Shown here one piece after another: positions 10,920 through 20,522 of a stretch of DNA of 64,000 bases; position 1 is the first letter of the stretch; each line of letters opens with the position of its first letter. The DNA lies in the NCBI RefSeq assembly GCF_000686805.1, contig NZ_KK366019.1, positions 306,470-370,469 of the forward strand. The letters run 5' to 3'. Made by a program: the position numbers and the translations under genes. The notes under the pieces are model-generated. The model was not told where the DNA came from. It saw nothing but the letters and a program-made list of their open reading frames with translations, and ran no database searches. This DNA comes from Bacillus sp. UNC41MFS5 (GTDB lineage Bacteria; Bacillota; Bacilli; Bacillales_B; DSM-18226).

Positions 10920-12109
10920 GATGATTCTCCTTGTTGTAGTAGCAAATGATTCTTACGAACATGTTCTAGAGCCTGCGAAAAATCCTTAATCAAATCATCA
11001 GGATTCTCTAGTCCAACCGATAAGCGAACAAGACTATTAGTAATCCCGCGCTTTTCTCGCTCTTCTTGAGGCATCGCAGCATGGGACATTTTTGCCGGGT
11101 AAGAAAGAATAGATTCTACCGCTCCAAGGCTGACAGCAAAAACAGGTATTTCCACGTTTGCTAGAAAGGTTCGTAGTGCATCTTCATTCGCCAATTCAAA
11201 GGATAGAACTGCTCCAGGTCCGGCAGCTTGATTCTTCTGAATTTGATATTGCGGGTGACTTTCAAGTCCCGGATAATGCACTTTATCAACAAGCGGGTGG
11301 GCATCTAAAAACTCTGCTAGTTTGATAGCTGAATTTTGAGATTGTTCCAAACGCACGTGCAATGTCTTGATTCCTCTTAAAACAAGCCATGCATCTTGGA
11401 CACCTAAGATGGCCCCAAATCCATTCTGCAAAAAGCCTAATTTATTCGCTAGGTCTTCGTCATTGACAACGGCAAGTCCGGCAACTACATCACTATGACC
11501 GGATAAAAATTTCGTCGCGCTGTGCAGGACAACATCTGCTCCCAGCTCTAATGGTTTTTGATGAGAAGGGGTAAGAAACGTGTTATCAACGAATGTTAAT
11601 GCGCCTGTCTCCTTTGCAATATTGCTTATTGCTTGTATGTCAGTCACTTTCATTAATGGATTCGATGGAGTTTCCACATAAAACGCTTTTGTATTCGGCT
11701 GAATGGCATCTTTTACTTCCTCTAAATTAGTCATATCAACAAAGGTATGGTCAATTCCGAGTCGGGTAAGGACTTGCGTGACCATCCGAAACGTACCACC
11801 ATACACATCCTCAGTAATAACAATATGGTCACCGGCAGAAAGCAAGAGGAATGCTGTCGAAATGGCCGCCATACCAGATGAAAAGGCAAATCCTTTTATT
11901 CCGCCTTCAAGTTCAGCAATCACGTCTTCAAGTGCTTCTCTCGTCGGATTTAAGCTCCGGCCATAATCATACTTGCCAAACTGATCGAAGTCCGATTGGT
12001 GGAAGGTAGATGCATGCTGGATGGGTACACTAACTGCTCCAGTTACCGGATCAATTTTATGCTTATTATGAAGGAGTCTGGTTTCAAAAGTATATTGATT
12101 GTGTGACAT
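10916..12109 (-). CDS. metC: Cystathionine beta-lyase (trans-sulfuration PLP enzyme)
   Basis: The 397-residue enzyme belongs to the Cys/Met metabolism PLP family. The PLP lysine lies in [15 protein letters not shown], and the N-terminal [11 protein letters not shown] motif contacts phosphate. Operon order (metI then metC) and similarity to the Bacillus pair support cleavage of cystathionine to homocysteine. It shares its start base region with the stop of metI and overlaps the next gene by 4 bp. MetC and MetI are paralogues, so the precise substrate split rests on synteny. Confidence 0.9.
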   Translation of the reverse strand: MSHNQYTFETRLLHNKHKIDPVTGAVSVPIQHASTFHQSDFDQFGKYDYGRSLNPTREALEDVIAELEGGIKGFAFSSGMAAISTAFLLLSAGDHIVITEDVYGGTFRMVTQVLTRLGIDHTFVDMTNLEEVKDAIQPNTKAFYVETPSNPLMKVTDIQAISNIAKETGALTFVDNTFLTPSHQKPLELGADVVLHSATKFLSGHSDVVAGLAVVNDEDLANKLGFLQNGFGAILGVQDAWLVLRGIKTLHVRLEQSQNSAIKLAEFLDAHPLVDKVHYPGLESHPQYQIQKNQAAGPGAVLSFELANEDALRTFLANVEIPVFAVSLGAVESILSYPAKMSHAAMPQEEREKRGITNSLVRLSVGLENPDDLIKDFSQALEHVRKNHLLLQQGESS

Positions 12110-13221
12110 TAGGCAATCACTCCTTCTTGAACATGGACAAACGCTTTTTCCAAATCTTCTATTATATCTTGTGAATCCTCAAGTCCTACCGAAAAACGTA
12201 ATAACCGATTACAAACGCCTGCTTGAATTCGAACTTCTTCTGGAATATCCGCATGTGTTTGAGTTGCCGGATAGGTAATAAAACTTTCTGTACCACCTAA
12301 ACTTTCCGCAAAACTAATTAGCTTTAAACCTTGTAAAAATGGATTAACCCAAGTTTCGTCTTTGATCCTAAAGGAAACCATTCCGCCTTGGCCGGGGTAG
12401 AGGACATCAGTCACCGCATCATGCTCCGAAAGAAATTCGACGATGTTTTTTGCATTTTTTTCATGTCGTTCCATCCGAAGTGACAATGTTTTCATTCCGC
12501 GCATTAATAACCACGAATCAAAGGGACTTAACACCGCTCCAGCACCGTTATGGTGGAAGGCCAATGCTTCACAAAGTTCTTTCCCTGTTGCAACAACAAG
12601 ACCGGCAAGGACGTCATTATGTCCTCCTAAATATTTCGTTGCACTGTGGATGACAATATCCGCGCCAAGGGTAATCGGCTGCTGCAGGAGTGGAGTATAG
12701 AAAGTGTTATCTACGATTAATAATAATCCGTGCTGCTTTGCAATTTTTGAAACTGCCGCAATATCAGATTCCTGCATGAGCGGATTGGTTGGTGTTTCTA
12801 AGAAAATAGCTTTTGTTTGCGGGGTGATTTTCTTTTCAATCTCTTCCGGACAACAGGTATTCACATATTGAGTAGTTAAGCCCCATTTTTTATATCCCTT
12901 TTCTAATAGGCGGTAGGTACCTCCATATAAATCTTCACTGACAATCCATTCGTCACCAGATTCAAATAGTGCAAGGATAAGTTGAATGGCAGCCATACCA
13001 GAACTGCATGCAAATCCCTGACCAGCATTCTCTAAATCAGCAATTGTTTTCTCAAGGAGCTGGCGTGTTGGATTTCCTGTTCGCGTATAGTCAAAGCCAG
13101 TTGATTGGCCAATTCCCTCATGGCGGAAGGCTGTTGAAAAGTATACAGGTGGATTAACCGTTCCAGTAGTTGTTTCACTTCGGTTTCCTATTTGGGCAAG
13201 TTTCGTATCAATTTTGTACAT
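12109..13221 (-). CDS. metI: Cystathionine gamma-synthase / O-acetylhomoserine thiolyase
   Basis: The 370-residue PLP enzyme has FDYTRTGNPTRQLLE near the N-terminus and the Schiff-base lysine in IHSATKYLGGHND. In Bacillus, MetI condenses O-acetylhomoserine with cysteine or sulfide. It is the first gene of the methionine operon, about 30 bp downstream of the S-box terminator, so it is the gene most directly governed by SAM. Confidence 0.92.
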   Translation of the reverse strand: MYKIDTKLAQIGNRSETTTGTVNPPVYFSTAFRHEGIGQSTGFDYTRTGNPTRQLLEKTIADLENAGQGFACSSGMAAIQLILALFESGDEWIVSEDLYGGTYRLLEKGYKKWGLTTQYVNTCCPEEIEKKITPQTKAIFLETPTNPLMQESDIAAVSKIAKQHGLLLIVDNTFYTPLLQQPITLGADIVIHSATKYLGGHNDVLAGLVVATGKELCEALAFHHNGAGAVLSPFDSWLLMRGMKTLSLRMERHEKNAKNIVEFLSEHDAVTDVLYPGQGGMVSFRIKDETWVNPFLQGLKLISFAESLGGTESFITYPATQTHADIPEEVRIQAGVCNRLLRFSVGLEDSQDIIEDLEKAFVHVQEGVIA

Positions 13222-13249
13222 AATGCACTCTCCTTGTTTTATATGAAAT

Positions 13250-13421
13250 AAAAAAAAGTCTTCTATAAGAAGAAGACTTTTGTAAGTACGACCAAAGTGT
13301 CATTCTTCTTATCTTGCAAATTAGCAGCTAATTTGCAGGACTTAGCACCTTTTCAATGAAAAAAGCCATTGATGGTTGCTGAGGTGTCTCCGGGCCATTC
13401 CCTCAACCTCTCTTGATAAGA
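13250..13421 (-). promoter_or_regulatory. SAM-I (S-box) riboswitch with terminator
   Basis: Read on the minus strand, the element starts TCTTATCAAGAGAGGTTGAG and contains the conserved GGCCCGGAGACACC and CAGCAACC core. It closes P1 with AAGATAAGAAGA (13304-13315). The expression platform is a terminator hairpin, AAAGTCTTCT / AGAAGACTTT plus a T run (13250-13282). SAM binding is known to favour termination in this class, so the operon is off when SAM is abundant. Confidence 0.97.
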
Positions 13422-13446
13422 AAATTAATATTTAGATTATTTATAA

Positions 13447-13475
13447 AATTTACTACAAACTTCGTGGTATGTCAA
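13447..13475 (-). promoter_or_regulatory. Promoter of the methionine operon
   Basis: On the minus strand TTGACA, a 17-nt spacer and TAAATT lie about 26 bp upstream of the first base of the S-box. Confidence 0.7.
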
Positions 13476-13850
13476 TTTGTTTTTAATTTAGTCTCTGCAC
13501 TAAAATCTGTGGTCAACACTTAATTCCAGAAATAAGTTAGCTATACGTTTAAAATTCTATTAAAATATTATCTTATTTAAGTACGTTCTATCAAGTATGA
13601 GAAATAGGAGCTGTAGAAGCAGGAGCTCCAGCTTCGTTGGGATACTGCACTGACGGTATTGAAATTCTAACCCATAACCCTGATTGGGGTGGAGACAGTG
13701 TTAAGTGAGCAGTAAACTGGGGTGGTCGACTCCTAAATAGTAACAGGGGTCTAAGGTTACTTCAGAATTCAGAATGGTTGGTTATCATTCGTAGAGTGTA
13801 AAGACACAAATGTATATTAGAATCTTGTTTCATAATAGTTGATGTAATGA
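13476..13850. other. Intergenic stretch with a short orphan reading frame
   Basis: No gene with start and ribosome binding site was found. Around 13605-13707 the plus strand has a short open stretch of protein-like composition that reads ...VEAGAPASLGYCTDG... and ends PDWGGDSVK before a stop. It is locally richer in G+C than its flanks. It may be a remnant of a lost gene; I do not recognise it. Confidence 0.3.
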
Positions 13851-14210
13851 CTATTCACCAAACTCCTTTTTATGATTTTTCCAATTTATAAAAAGTATAT
13901 AATCTCGATAACTCTTGAAATCCTCTTTACTCATTCCTTCATCAATAGCCTTTTGAATTAATGTCCTCCATTCTTCATCCAGTAGTTGTTCAATAAAAGG
14001 TTGCGATTCTTTATCATCAGTACCTAATAAAAATGGAACCGTGGTATCCAATGATGTAGCAATTTTTGATAAAAACTGGAGTGAAGGGTTATTTTGTAGA
14101 TTGCGTTCAATATAACTTAAGTATGATTTTGATACACCTGCATGTACTGCTAATTCTGTTATAGAATACCCCTTTCGTACTCTTAATTTTTTAATACGAT
14201 CTCCAACCAT
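13851..14210 (-). CDS. sinR: SinR-like biofilm master repressor
   Basis: The 119-residue protein aligns by eye along its whole length with Bacillus SinR. The XRE helix-turn-helix covers residues 1-65 (RIKKLRVRKGYSITELA, KSYLSYIERNLQ). The C-terminal region EEWRTLIQKAIDEGMSKEDF (about residues 79-98) is the SinI/SinR interaction domain. SinR represses matrix genes at GTTCTYT half-sites and is inactivated by SinI. No sinI lies beside it, unlike Bacillus subtilis; the SinI-like gene is near 49.1 kb. It is divergent from a second XRE gene, with two candidate operators in between. Confidence 0.92.
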   Translation of the reverse strand: MVGDRIKKLRVRKGYSITELAVHAGVSKSYLSYIERNLQNNPSLQFLSKIATSLDTTVPFLLGTDDKESQPFIEQLLDEEWRTLIQKAIDEGMSKEDFKSYRDYILFINWKNHKKEFGE

Positions 14211-14348
14211 TTTTATCTCCTTTAAAGTAATAATTTACAATATATCGTTTTATTAAAATAAATCTGTTAAAACGAACAAAGCGGTGCAAAAAAGTGTGAA
14301 CATCTCCTAAATATTATATTTGGAAGTATAATAAGAGATATCACACGT

Positions 14349-14364
14349 ATTCATTATAAAGAAC
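14349..14364. promoter_or_regulatory. SinR-like operator (14 of 16)
   Basis: ATTCATTATAAAGAAC matches the working consensus GTTCTTT-AT-AAAGAAC at 14 positions. It lies between the divergent sinR and XRE genes and could serve either. Confidence 0.5.
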
Positions 14365-14454
14365 AAAATGACAACTTACAAGCATTAAAATTTTAAAATT
14401 TAAAATTTTTAGTATTGTTCAAATAGGAAAATATATGTTATATTTTCTGGAGAG

Positions 14455-14470
14455 GTTCTTTTTAAAGAAC
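14455..14470. promoter_or_regulatory. SinR-like operator upstream of the XRE gene
   Basis: GTTCTTT-TT-AAAGAAC has two perfect 7-bp inverted arms with a 2-bp centre. It lies 45 bp before the start of the XRE gene. Confidence 0.7.
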
Positions 14471-14514
14471 GGAGTGCATTATAATTTATAATAATTGGAG
14501 GTGGTATTAACAAG

Positions 14515-14838
14515 ATGAATCGTCAGCATGTAGGAGATCGAATAAAGGATTTACGTATTCAACACGGGATGACTTTAAAGGAATTAGGGGAAGCAATAGA
14601 TTATAACTATAGTAATCTTTCAAAAGTTGAACGAGGAATTCGTAAGCCGTCAATTGAATTATTAGAAATTCTTTCAAGCTATTTTAATATTGAAATATCA
14701 TACTTTTTCGAAAAGAATGAAAGGTTCTTAAAAAAGTTCGAAGAATGGGTTAAATTTTCCGAAGATATACAACAAAAAAATATTACATTAGAAGAATTAA
14801 GGGAATTGGTTAAAATACTCCCTAAATTAAAAAAATGA
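14515..14838 (+). CDS. XRE-family regulator paired with SinR
   Basis: The 107-residue protein has an XRE helix-turn-helix over residues 5-65 (RIKDLRIQHGMTLKELGEAI, NLSKVERGIRKPS) and a charged helical tail rich in Lys and Glu. The tail does not resemble the SinI-binding region of SinR, so it should respond to something else. It has its own SinR-like operator and precedes the eps operon. A decayed copy exists at 44461-44680, so the gene has been duplicated in this lineage. It might be a co-repressor or antagonist of SinR; that is an inference. Confidence 0.85.
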   Translation: MNRQHVGDRIKDLRIQHGMTLKELGEAIDYNYSNLSKVERGIRKPSIELLEILSSYFNIEISYFFEKNERFLKKFEEWVKFSEDIQQKNITLEELRELVKILPKLKK

Positions 14839-14898
14839 TTTTACGGGCATTATTATTTTATACATTTGTAAAATGGAAATAAGAAGGATATTTTTAAC

Positions 14899-14928
14899 TT
14901 GACACGTTCTTTATAAGGAACATAAAAT
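14899..14928 (+). promoter_or_regulatory. eps promoter with a SinR-like operator in the spacer
   Basis: TTGACA at 14899-14904 and TAAAAT at 14923-14928 flank an 18-nt spacer that is almost entirely the operator GTTCTTTATAAGGAAC (14906-14921, 15 of 16). A repressor bound there would directly block RNA polymerase. Confidence 0.7.
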
Positions 14929-14991
14929 GAGTTTATTGAGAAAAAAATGATAATTCCATCCAATTTATTTTATAAAGGGTATTGTGTGGTA

Positions 14992-15019
14992 TTGATGTAC
15001 TTGATTAAGAACATATAAT
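14992..15019 (+). promoter_or_regulatory. Second candidate eps promoter
   Basis: TTGATG, a 16-nt spacer and a perfect TATAAT (15014-15019) lie 66 bp before the first eps gene. A lone AAGAAC half-site lies in the spacer. Confidence 0.45.
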
Positions 15020-15084
15020 GTAGGATTGATCAATACAAGAACTAAAAATATGCAAAAATATTTATTTTTATTGGGGGAAAAAGC

Positions 15085-15822
15085 ATGGAAGAAAATGATT
15101 TTATTACATTGAAAGATATATTTAATGCTATTAAGAGACGTTTATGGATGGTTGTGTTGATCACATTACTCGCTACAATAGCAAGTGGCATTTATAGTTT
15201 TTATTTTATCACTCCCGTATATCAATCTTCTACACAGATTCTTGTAAATCAGACACGAGAAAATGGACAAAGAATTGATTATAACCAAATTCAATCCAAC
15301 CTGCAATTAATACAGACCTATAGTGATATTATCAAGAGTCCAATGATACTCGATATAGTTAGTACAAAATTGGAATTAGATCGACCTGGAAAAGCGTTAA
15401 TTAATCAGATTGAAATAAGCAGTGGAGAGAAATCACAAGTACTTACTGTAACAGTGCAAGATAAAGATCCTGAGACTGCAGCTAACATTGCAAACGCGAT
15501 TGCTGAGACATTTAATGAACAAATCCCAACATTAATGAATGTCGACAACGAGAATATTTTATCAAAGGCAGAAGTAAATCCATCACCAACCAATCTGAAT
15601 CCGAAATTAATTTTAGCCGCTGGTTTTATATTCGGACTACTGACAAGTTTAGGACTTTGCTTTTTGCTGGAGCGCCTGGATGATTCGATTAAAACAGAAC
15701 GTGATGTGGAACGGATATTTGGTCTCCCGGTATTAGGGGGCGTGTCGGAGATAAAAGGCAAACAAATGAAAAATAATAAACAAGTTAAATTACCAATTAG
15801 AGGTGAGGCAATTGATGCTTAA
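15085..15822 (+). CDS. epsA: Wzz/CapA-type chain-length and kinase-activator protein
   Basis: The 245-residue membrane protein has two membrane segments (about residues 18-40 and 178-198) flanking an extracellular Wzz domain. The short cytosolic tail is the part that, in Gram-positive systems, activates the partner tyrosine kinase. The proline-containing NPSPTNLNPK segment before the second membrane helix is typical. It is the first gene of the eps operon and overlaps the kinase by 8 bp with the start chosen there. Confidence 0.92.
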   Translation: MEENDFITLKDIFNAIKRRLWMVVLITLLATIASGIYSFYFITPVYQSSTQILVNQTRENGQRIDYNQIQSNLQLIQTYSDIIKSPMILDIVSTKLELDRPGKALINQIEISSGEKSQVLTVTVQDKDPETAANIANAIAETFNEQIPTLMNVDNENILSKAEVNPSPTNLNPKLILAAGFIFGLLTSLGLCFLLERLDDSIKTERDVERIFGLPVLGGVSEIKGKQMKNNKQVKLPIRGEAIDA

Positions 15823-16480
15823 ACGAAGTAAAAAGGAAAAACTTCGAAGAGATACAAGCTTGATTTCTTACATCAATACGACTTCAATGGTTTCAGAACA
15901 ATATCGGACAATTCGAACGAATATTCAATTTTCATCCATTGAAAAGACCTATCGAACATTAATCATTACGTCCCCGGGATTTGGAGAAGGAAAGACAACG
16001 ACAACGGCAAACTTAGGTGTCGTGATGGCTCAACAAGGAAAAAAGATTCTGATTGTCGATGCCGACCTTCGCAACCCAATGATGCATATTATTTTTAATA
16101 CTCAAAATACAAAGGGATTAACCAATGTTCTTATACAACAAACTTCTTTACAAGAAGCTATCCGAAAAACGGGGATTGAAAATTTAGATATTTTGCCAAG
16201 AGGACCTATTCCTCCAATTCCAGCGGAACTTCTAAGTTCAGATGCAATGAAGGAGCTTATGGAGCAGGCCTTAGAAGAGTATCATGTCATTCTATTTGAT
16301 TCCCCGCCTGTTAATGCACTTGCCGATGCGCAAATACTATCTAATTTAGGTGATGGTGTTGTCTTAGTTGTAAATAGTGGCAAAACAAAAAAGGAAACGG
16401 GCATAAAAGCGCTGGAATCACTAAAATCTGCAAAAGCAAAGCTTTTAGGTGTTGTGTTAAATAATAAAAAGTATGCTTGA
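15815..16480 (+). CDS. epsB: CpsD/CapB-type tyrosine kinase
   Basis: The 221-residue cytosolic BY-kinase has Walker A (SPGFGEGKTTTTANLG), Walker A' (ILIVDADLRNP) and Walker B (VILFDSPPV). With EpsA it controls polymerisation and export by cycles of autophosphorylation. The ATG at 15815 follows AGAGGTGAG and is preferred over the GTG at 15803. The usual C-terminal tyrosine cluster is missing: the protein ends ...NNKKYA with one tyrosine. Confidence 0.92.
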   Translation: MLKRSKKEKLRRDTSLISYINTTSMVSEQYRTIRTNIQFSSIEKTYRTLIITSPGFGEGKTTTTANLGVVMAQQGKKILIVDADLRNPMMHIIFNTQNTKGLTNVLIQQTSLQEAIRKTGIENLDILPRGPIPPIPAELLSSDAMKELMEQALEEYHVILFDSPPVNALADAQILSNLGDGVVLVVNSGKTKKETGIKALESLKSAKAKLLGVVLNNKKYA

Positions 16481-16482
16481 TA

Positions 16483-16498
16483 GTTCTTTATTAAGGAC
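16483..16498. promoter_or_regulatory. Weak SinR-like site after epsB
   Basis: GTTCTTTATTAAGGAC has one perfect arm and one degenerate arm. It lies immediately after the kinase stop codon. Confidence 0.4.
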
Positions 16499-16576
16499 AC
16501 AATTAAGCCGATGACAAAGATGTAATGAAAGAAAATCGATTAAGTTATATGCGTAATTTATTTTTTTTCTCAAGTG

Positions 16577-16601
16577 TTTCTTTATAAAGAACAAATATAA
16601 T
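16577..16601 (+). promoter_or_regulatory. SinR-like operator and internal -10 before galU
   Basis: TTTCTTTATAAAGAAC (16577-16592) matches the operator consensus at 15 of 16 positions and is followed at once by TATAAT (16596-16601). This may be a second SinR-controlled promoter just ahead of the structured RNA. No good -35 was seen. Confidence 0.5.
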
Positions 16602-16604
16602 TGC

Positions 16605-16727
16605 GAAAATATGGTGATGTCTCCTTACCGTTATCAATGGAGGCACTCGGTTATGCTGTGGGTTGAAAAATACCTTAGCGCAAGTCGTCGAAAGTGTAAT
16701 GTGAGGGCGGGTTTGATGCCCAATTAT
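16605..16727 (+). ncRNA. Candidate EAR (eps-associated RNA) antitermination element
   Basis: The roughly 120-nt stretch after the kinase gene is G+C-richer than its flanks. It can form a GTCTCC / GGAGGC stem (about 16618-16643) whose loop ACCG can pair with CGGT just downstream as a pseudoknot, and a GGGC / GCCC hairpin near the 3' end. EAR elements (Rfam epsC) sit between the second and third eps genes in Bacillus and let polymerase read through terminators. The assignment rests on position, structure and terminators downstream. Confidence 0.6.
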
Positions 16728-16737
16728 TATAAATTTC

Positions 16738-16786
16738 AAGCTTTTACGTATAAAGTCTCAGAAGTGGACTTTATACGTAAAGGCTT
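16738..16786 (+). terminator. Strong 20-bp hairpin between the EAR candidate and galU
   Basis: Two 20-nt arms (16738-16757 and 16767-16786) pair completely apart from one G-T, around a 9-nt loop. The downstream T-rich sequence is not a compact T run, so this may be a pause or processing site, or a terminator that depends on antitermination. Confidence 0.5.
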
Positions 16787-16829
16787 CTAAGTTATTTTCA
16801 TATTTTTTAATAACCAGGGAGGGATATAT

Positions 16830-17711
16830 TTGAAAAAAGTTAGAAAAGTAATTATACCTGCAGCAGGCCTAGGGACGAGATTTCTCCCTGCAACAAAAGC
16901 AATGCCAAAGGAAATGCTCCCCATTATTGATAAACCTACTATTCAGTATATCGTAGAGGAAGCAATCGAATCTGGCATTGAAGATATCATCATCGTGACT
17001 GGAAAAGGAAAAAGGGCGATTGAAGATCATTTTGATCATGCATTTGAATTGGAACAAACCTTAATGGAAAAAGGAAAATACGATTTGTTAGAAAAAGTGC
17101 AACATTCCTCAAAACTTGTGAATATCCATTATATTCGACAAAAAGAACCGAAAGGATTAGGGCATGCTGTATGGTGCGCACGAAAATTCATTGGTGATGA
17201 GCCATTTGCTGTTCTTCTAGGAGATGACATTGTTGTCTCTCAAAAACCTGGATTGAAGCAGTTGATTGAACAATACGAACAAACCGGTTCATCTGTTATT
17301 GGAGTACAACCTGTTCCTGACAATCAAACGAGCCGCTATGGAATTATTGATCCCCTTAAACAAGAAGGAAGACGATATAAAGTATACAATTTTGTTGAAA
17401 AACCAAAAGAAAATCCACCGTCAAATTTAGCAATCATGGGGAGATATGTATTAACACCTGAGATATTTACATTCTTAGAAAACCCAACGATTGGTGCTGG
17501 GGGAGAAATTCAATTAACGGATGCAATTCAACAATTAAATCAATTGCAGGAGGTCTATGCCTATGATTTTGAAGGAACTAGATATGACGTTGGTGAAAAG
17601 CTTGGCTTTATCCTAACAACCATTGATTTTGCAATCAAAAATGAAGAGTTGAGAGAAGATGTGTTACAAGCAATAGAAAAATATCTTGAAGTTGAAAAAG
17701 TATCCAATTAG
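16830..17711 (+). CDS. galU: UTP-glucose-1-phosphate uridylyltransferase
   Basis: The 293-residue nucleotidyltransferase makes UDP-glucose. The N-terminal signature [20 protein letters not shown] and the later YDVGEKLGF segment are typical of GalU/GtaB. The TTG start follows AGGGAGGG. In this operon UDP-glucose feeds the UDP-glucose dehydrogenase encoded 14 kb downstream. It is probably a dedicated copy, with a housekeeping one elsewhere; that cannot be checked here. Confidence 0.95.
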   Translation: MKKVRKVIIPAAGLGTRFLPATKAMPKEMLPIIDKPTIQYIVEEAIESGIEDIIIVTGKGKRAIEDHFDHAFELEQTLMEKGKYDLLEKVQHSSKLVNIHYIRQKEPKGLGHAVWCARKFIGDEPFAVLLGDDIVVSQKPGLKQLIEQYEQTGSSVIGVQPVPDNQTSRYGIIDPLKQEGRRYKVYNFVEKPKENPPSNLAIMGRYVLTPEIFTFLENPTIGAGGEIQLTDAIQQLNQLQEVYAYDFEGTRYDVGEKLGFILTTIDFAIKNEELREDVLQAIEKYLEVEKVSN

Positions 17712-17726
17712 TAGGGGGAGAGACCG

Positions 17727-18416
17727 TTGGCTCTTACTAAAATAAAAGAACAAGAGAACATGATTAGTGATCTTAATCAAAAAAAGTTCATTAATCAAAA
17801 TTTGGAGTACCTAGTTACGAAACGTGTCCTAGATATTGTTGGAGCTTTGGTTGGAATCCTCTTATTATCACCTTTTATTTTGGCTGTTACCATTCTTATC
17901 AAAATTCAGGACCCTAGGGGTCCCCTTTTTTTTAAACAGCAACGAATCGGATTAAATGGACAATTATTTCATATTTATAAATTCAGATCCATGGTAGTAG
18001 ATGCAGAAAAAAAATTAAAAGAAGATCAAGAATTATATCAAAAATATTTAAATAATAATTTCAAGCTTGATCAACATGAGGATCCAAGAATTACTAGATT
18101 TGGCGCTTTCATTCGAAAGACAAGTTTGGACGAACTGCCACAGTTCATTAATGTTCTTAAAGGTAATATGAGTCTAGTTGGGCCAAGACCAGTTGTTCTC
18201 GATGAATTAAACGAATATGAAGATAGAAAGTCTGATTTTTTATCTGTAAAACCTGGTATCACTGGTTATTGGCAAGTATGTGGAAGAAGTAATGTCGGTT
18301 ACCCAGAGCGAGTGGAAATCGAATTATATTATGTTTATCATAAATGCTTACTTTTAGATATAAAGATCATATTTAAAACGGTTATTCAAGTTTTAGCAAG
18401 AAAAGGAGCGTACTAA
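17727..18416 (+). CDS. Priming undecaprenyl-phosphate sugar transferase
   Basis: The 229-residue bacterial sugar transferase starts each repeat unit by placing a sugar-1-phosphate on undecaprenyl phosphate at the membrane. One hydrophobic segment (about residues 42-64) precedes the catalytic region with [17 protein letters not shown] and [21 protein letters not shown] kept the TTG start because AGGGGGAG lies six bases upstream; an ATG 11 codons later lacks a site. The sugar (glucose, galactose or an N-acetyl derivative) cannot be told. It overlaps the next gene by 1 bp. Confidence 0.93.
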   Translation: MALTKIKEQENMISDLNQKKFINQNLEYLVTKRVLDIVGALVGILLLSPFILAVTILIKIQDPRGPLFFKQQRIGLNGQLFHIYKFRSMVVDAEKKLKEDQELYQKYLNNNFKLDQHEDPRITRFGAFIRKTSLDELPQFINVLKGNMSLVGPRPVVLDELNEYEDRKSDFLSVKPGITGYWQVCGRSNVGYPERVEIELYYVYHKCLLLDIKIIFKTVIQVLARKGAY

Positions 18417-19357
18417 TGGAAAAGACTTCAAAAGTTTATGTTGCTGGACATCATGGACTTGTAGGTTCTGCTATTGTAAGAATACTAAATAAAAAAGGAT
18501 TTGAAAATATTGTAAAGCGGACTAGCAAGGAATTAGATTTAAGAGACAAATTTGCGGTTGATCGATTTTTTGCAGATGAAAAGCCGGAATTTGTTTTTCT
18601 TGCTGCTGCTAAAGTTGGTGGGATTGTAGCAAACAATGAATACCCAGCTGATTTTATACGCGATAATCTATTAATCCAAACAAATGTCATCGATGCTGCT
18701 TATCGAAATAATGTAGAAAAACTTTTATTCTTGGGTAGCACATGTATCTATCCTAAAATTGCTCCGCAGCCATTAAAAGAAGAGTATTTATTAACTGGTC
18801 TACTTGAACCAACAAACGAACCCTATGCGATTGCCAAAATTGCCGGGATCAAAATGTGTGAATCATATAATCGTCAATACGGTACACAATTTATTTCAGT
18901 GATGCCAACCAATTTATATGGTGAAAATGACAATTTTGATTTGCATACTTCACACGTATTACCTGCTTTCATTCGAAAATTCCATGAAGCAAAAGAAACA
19001 AATGCTGCCTTTGTTGAAGTATGGGGAACAGGCAAACCAAAGCGGGAATTTTTATATGCAGATGATCTTGCTGATGCATGTATCTTTTTAATGAACAGTT
19101 ATTCCGGTAATGAAATTGTTAATATCGGAGTTGGGGAAGATATTTCAATTAAAGAATTAGCAGAAAAAGTTAAGGAAGTAGTTGGGTATACAGGAGAAAT
19201 TAAGTTTGATCCATCTAAGCCTGACGGAACACCAAGAAAATTAGTTGATGTAACGAAGATAAACGCATTGGGCTGGAAGGCATCCATTTCATTAGATGAA
19301 GGTCTTAAGAAAGCATACCAATGGTTTTTAGAAAACTCACTGACTAAAGTAAACTAA
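18416..19357 (+). CDS. fcl: GDP-L-fucose synthase
   Basis: The 313-residue epimerase-reductase converts GDP-4-keto-6-deoxymannose to GDP-L-fucose. It has the NADP motif [10 protein letters not shown], the Ser of GSTCIYP and the catalytic PYAIAKIAG (Tyr-x3-Lys). The gene directly precedes gmd, so the two steps are encoded together. It indicates L-fucose, or a related deoxysugar, in the exopolysaccharide. Confidence 0.94.
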   Translation: MEKTSKVYVAGHHGLVGSAIVRILNKKGFENIVKRTSKELDLRDKFAVDRFFADEKPEFVFLAAAKVGGIVANNEYPADFIRDNLLIQTNVIDAAYRNNVEKLLFLGSTCIYPKIAPQPLKEEYLLTGLLEPTNEPYAIAKIAGIKMCESYNRQYGTQFISVMPTNLYGENDNFDLHTSHVLPAFIRKFHEAKETNAAFVEVWGTGKPKREFLYADDLADACIFLMNSYSGNEIVNIGVGEDISIKELAEKVKEVVGYTGEIKFDPSKPDGTPRKLVDVTKINALGWKASISLDEGLKKAYQWFLENSLTKVN

Positions 19358-19376
19358 CATTTTATCGGAGGACGAA

Positions 19377-20495
19377 ATGGAAAAAGCATTCATTACAGGT
19401 GTTACAGGGCAAGATGGTTCCTATTTAGCAGAGTTTTTATTGGAAAAAGGCTATGAAGTACACGGATTAATCCGACGAAGCTCTTCTTATAATCAGGAGC
19501 GCTTAGAAGATCTTGTTACAGAAGAGGAAGCAAATGCATTATTAAATAACTCTAATTTTCATCTTCATTATGGGGATGTTACAGATGCATTAAATGTTAC
19601 TAGACTTATAACTGAGATTAAACCGGATGAATTCTATAATCTAGCAGCACAATCTCATGTTCGTGTTTCTTTTGATATGCCAGGATATACATTAGATGTA
19701 GATGCAAAGGGTACATTAAATATTCTTGAAGCGGTGCGAATCGCAGGTTTAACTGAAAAAACAAGGATATACCAAGCTTCCACATCTGAATTATATGGGA
19801 AAGTACAAGAGGTACCGCAAAGTGAAACGACCCCGTTTTATCCACGATCACCATATGGTGTGGCAAAAATATATGGGTATTGGGTCACAAAGAACTATCG
19901 GGAATCTTACAATATGTTTGCCGTAAATGGAATCTTATTCAATCATGAATCAGAACGCAGAGGTGAAACATTTGTAACCCGGAAGATTTCACTTGCTGCT
20001 GCGCGAATTGCTCAAGGGAAACAAGAGAAGCTAAAGTTAGGAAACTTAAATTCCTTACGTGATTGGGGTTATGCAAAGGATTATGTTGAATGTATGTGGT
20101 TAATTCTACAGCACGAGATACCGGAGGATTTTGTCATTGCAACTGGTGAAATGCACTCTGTAAGAGAATTTGTAGAACTAGCATTCCATCATGTAGGAAT
20201 TGAGATTGAATGGATAGGAAAGGGCATAGAAGAAAAAGGAATCAATAAGAATACCGGTGAGGTCATTGTAGAAGTGGATCCTCACTATTTCCGCCCTGCA
20301 GAGGTTGATCAATTATTAGGAGACCCAACAAAATCCAAAACCTTGTTAGGCTGGAATCCAACCAAAACGTCATTTAATGATTTAGTTCGTATTATGGTAA
20401 AAGCAGATATGGAAAAGGTTGCAAAAGAAGATCGTGCTAAGCGGATGTTTGATGGAGGTTTGATGAAGGAACCGATCTCTTTCATCAAGAATTAA
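19377..20495 (+). CDS. gmd: GDP-mannose 4,6-dehydratase
   Basis: The 372-residue short-chain dehydrogenase-type enzyme has the NADP motif [15 protein letters not shown], the catalytic TSELYGK and [10 protein letters not shown] segments (Tyr-x3-Lys), and [17 protein letters not shown], which is characteristic of GMD. It acts on GDP-mannose made by the ManC-type enzyme encoded at the end of the operon. The ATG follows CGGAGGACGAA. Confidence 0.96.
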   Translation: MEKAFITGVTGQDGSYLAEFLLEKGYEVHGLIRRSSSYNQERLEDLVTEEEANALLNNSNFHLHYGDVTDALNVTRLITEIKPDEFYNLAAQSHVRVSFDMPGYTLDVDAKGTLNILEAVRIAGLTEKTRIYQASTSELYGKVQEVPQSETTPFYPRSPYGVAKIYGYWVTKNYRESYNMFAVNGILFNHESERRGETFVTRKISLAAARIAQGKQEKLKLGNLNSLRDWGYAKDYVECMWLILQHEIPEDFVIATGEMHSVREFVELAFHHVGIEIEWIGKGIEEKGINKNTGEVIVEVDPHYFRPAEVDQLLGDPTKSKTLLGWNPTKTSFNDLVRIMVKADMEKVAKEDRAKRMFDGGLMKEPISFIKN

Positions 20496-20522
20496 GGATA
20501 ACCCCTTGTTAGGAAGGTAGCT

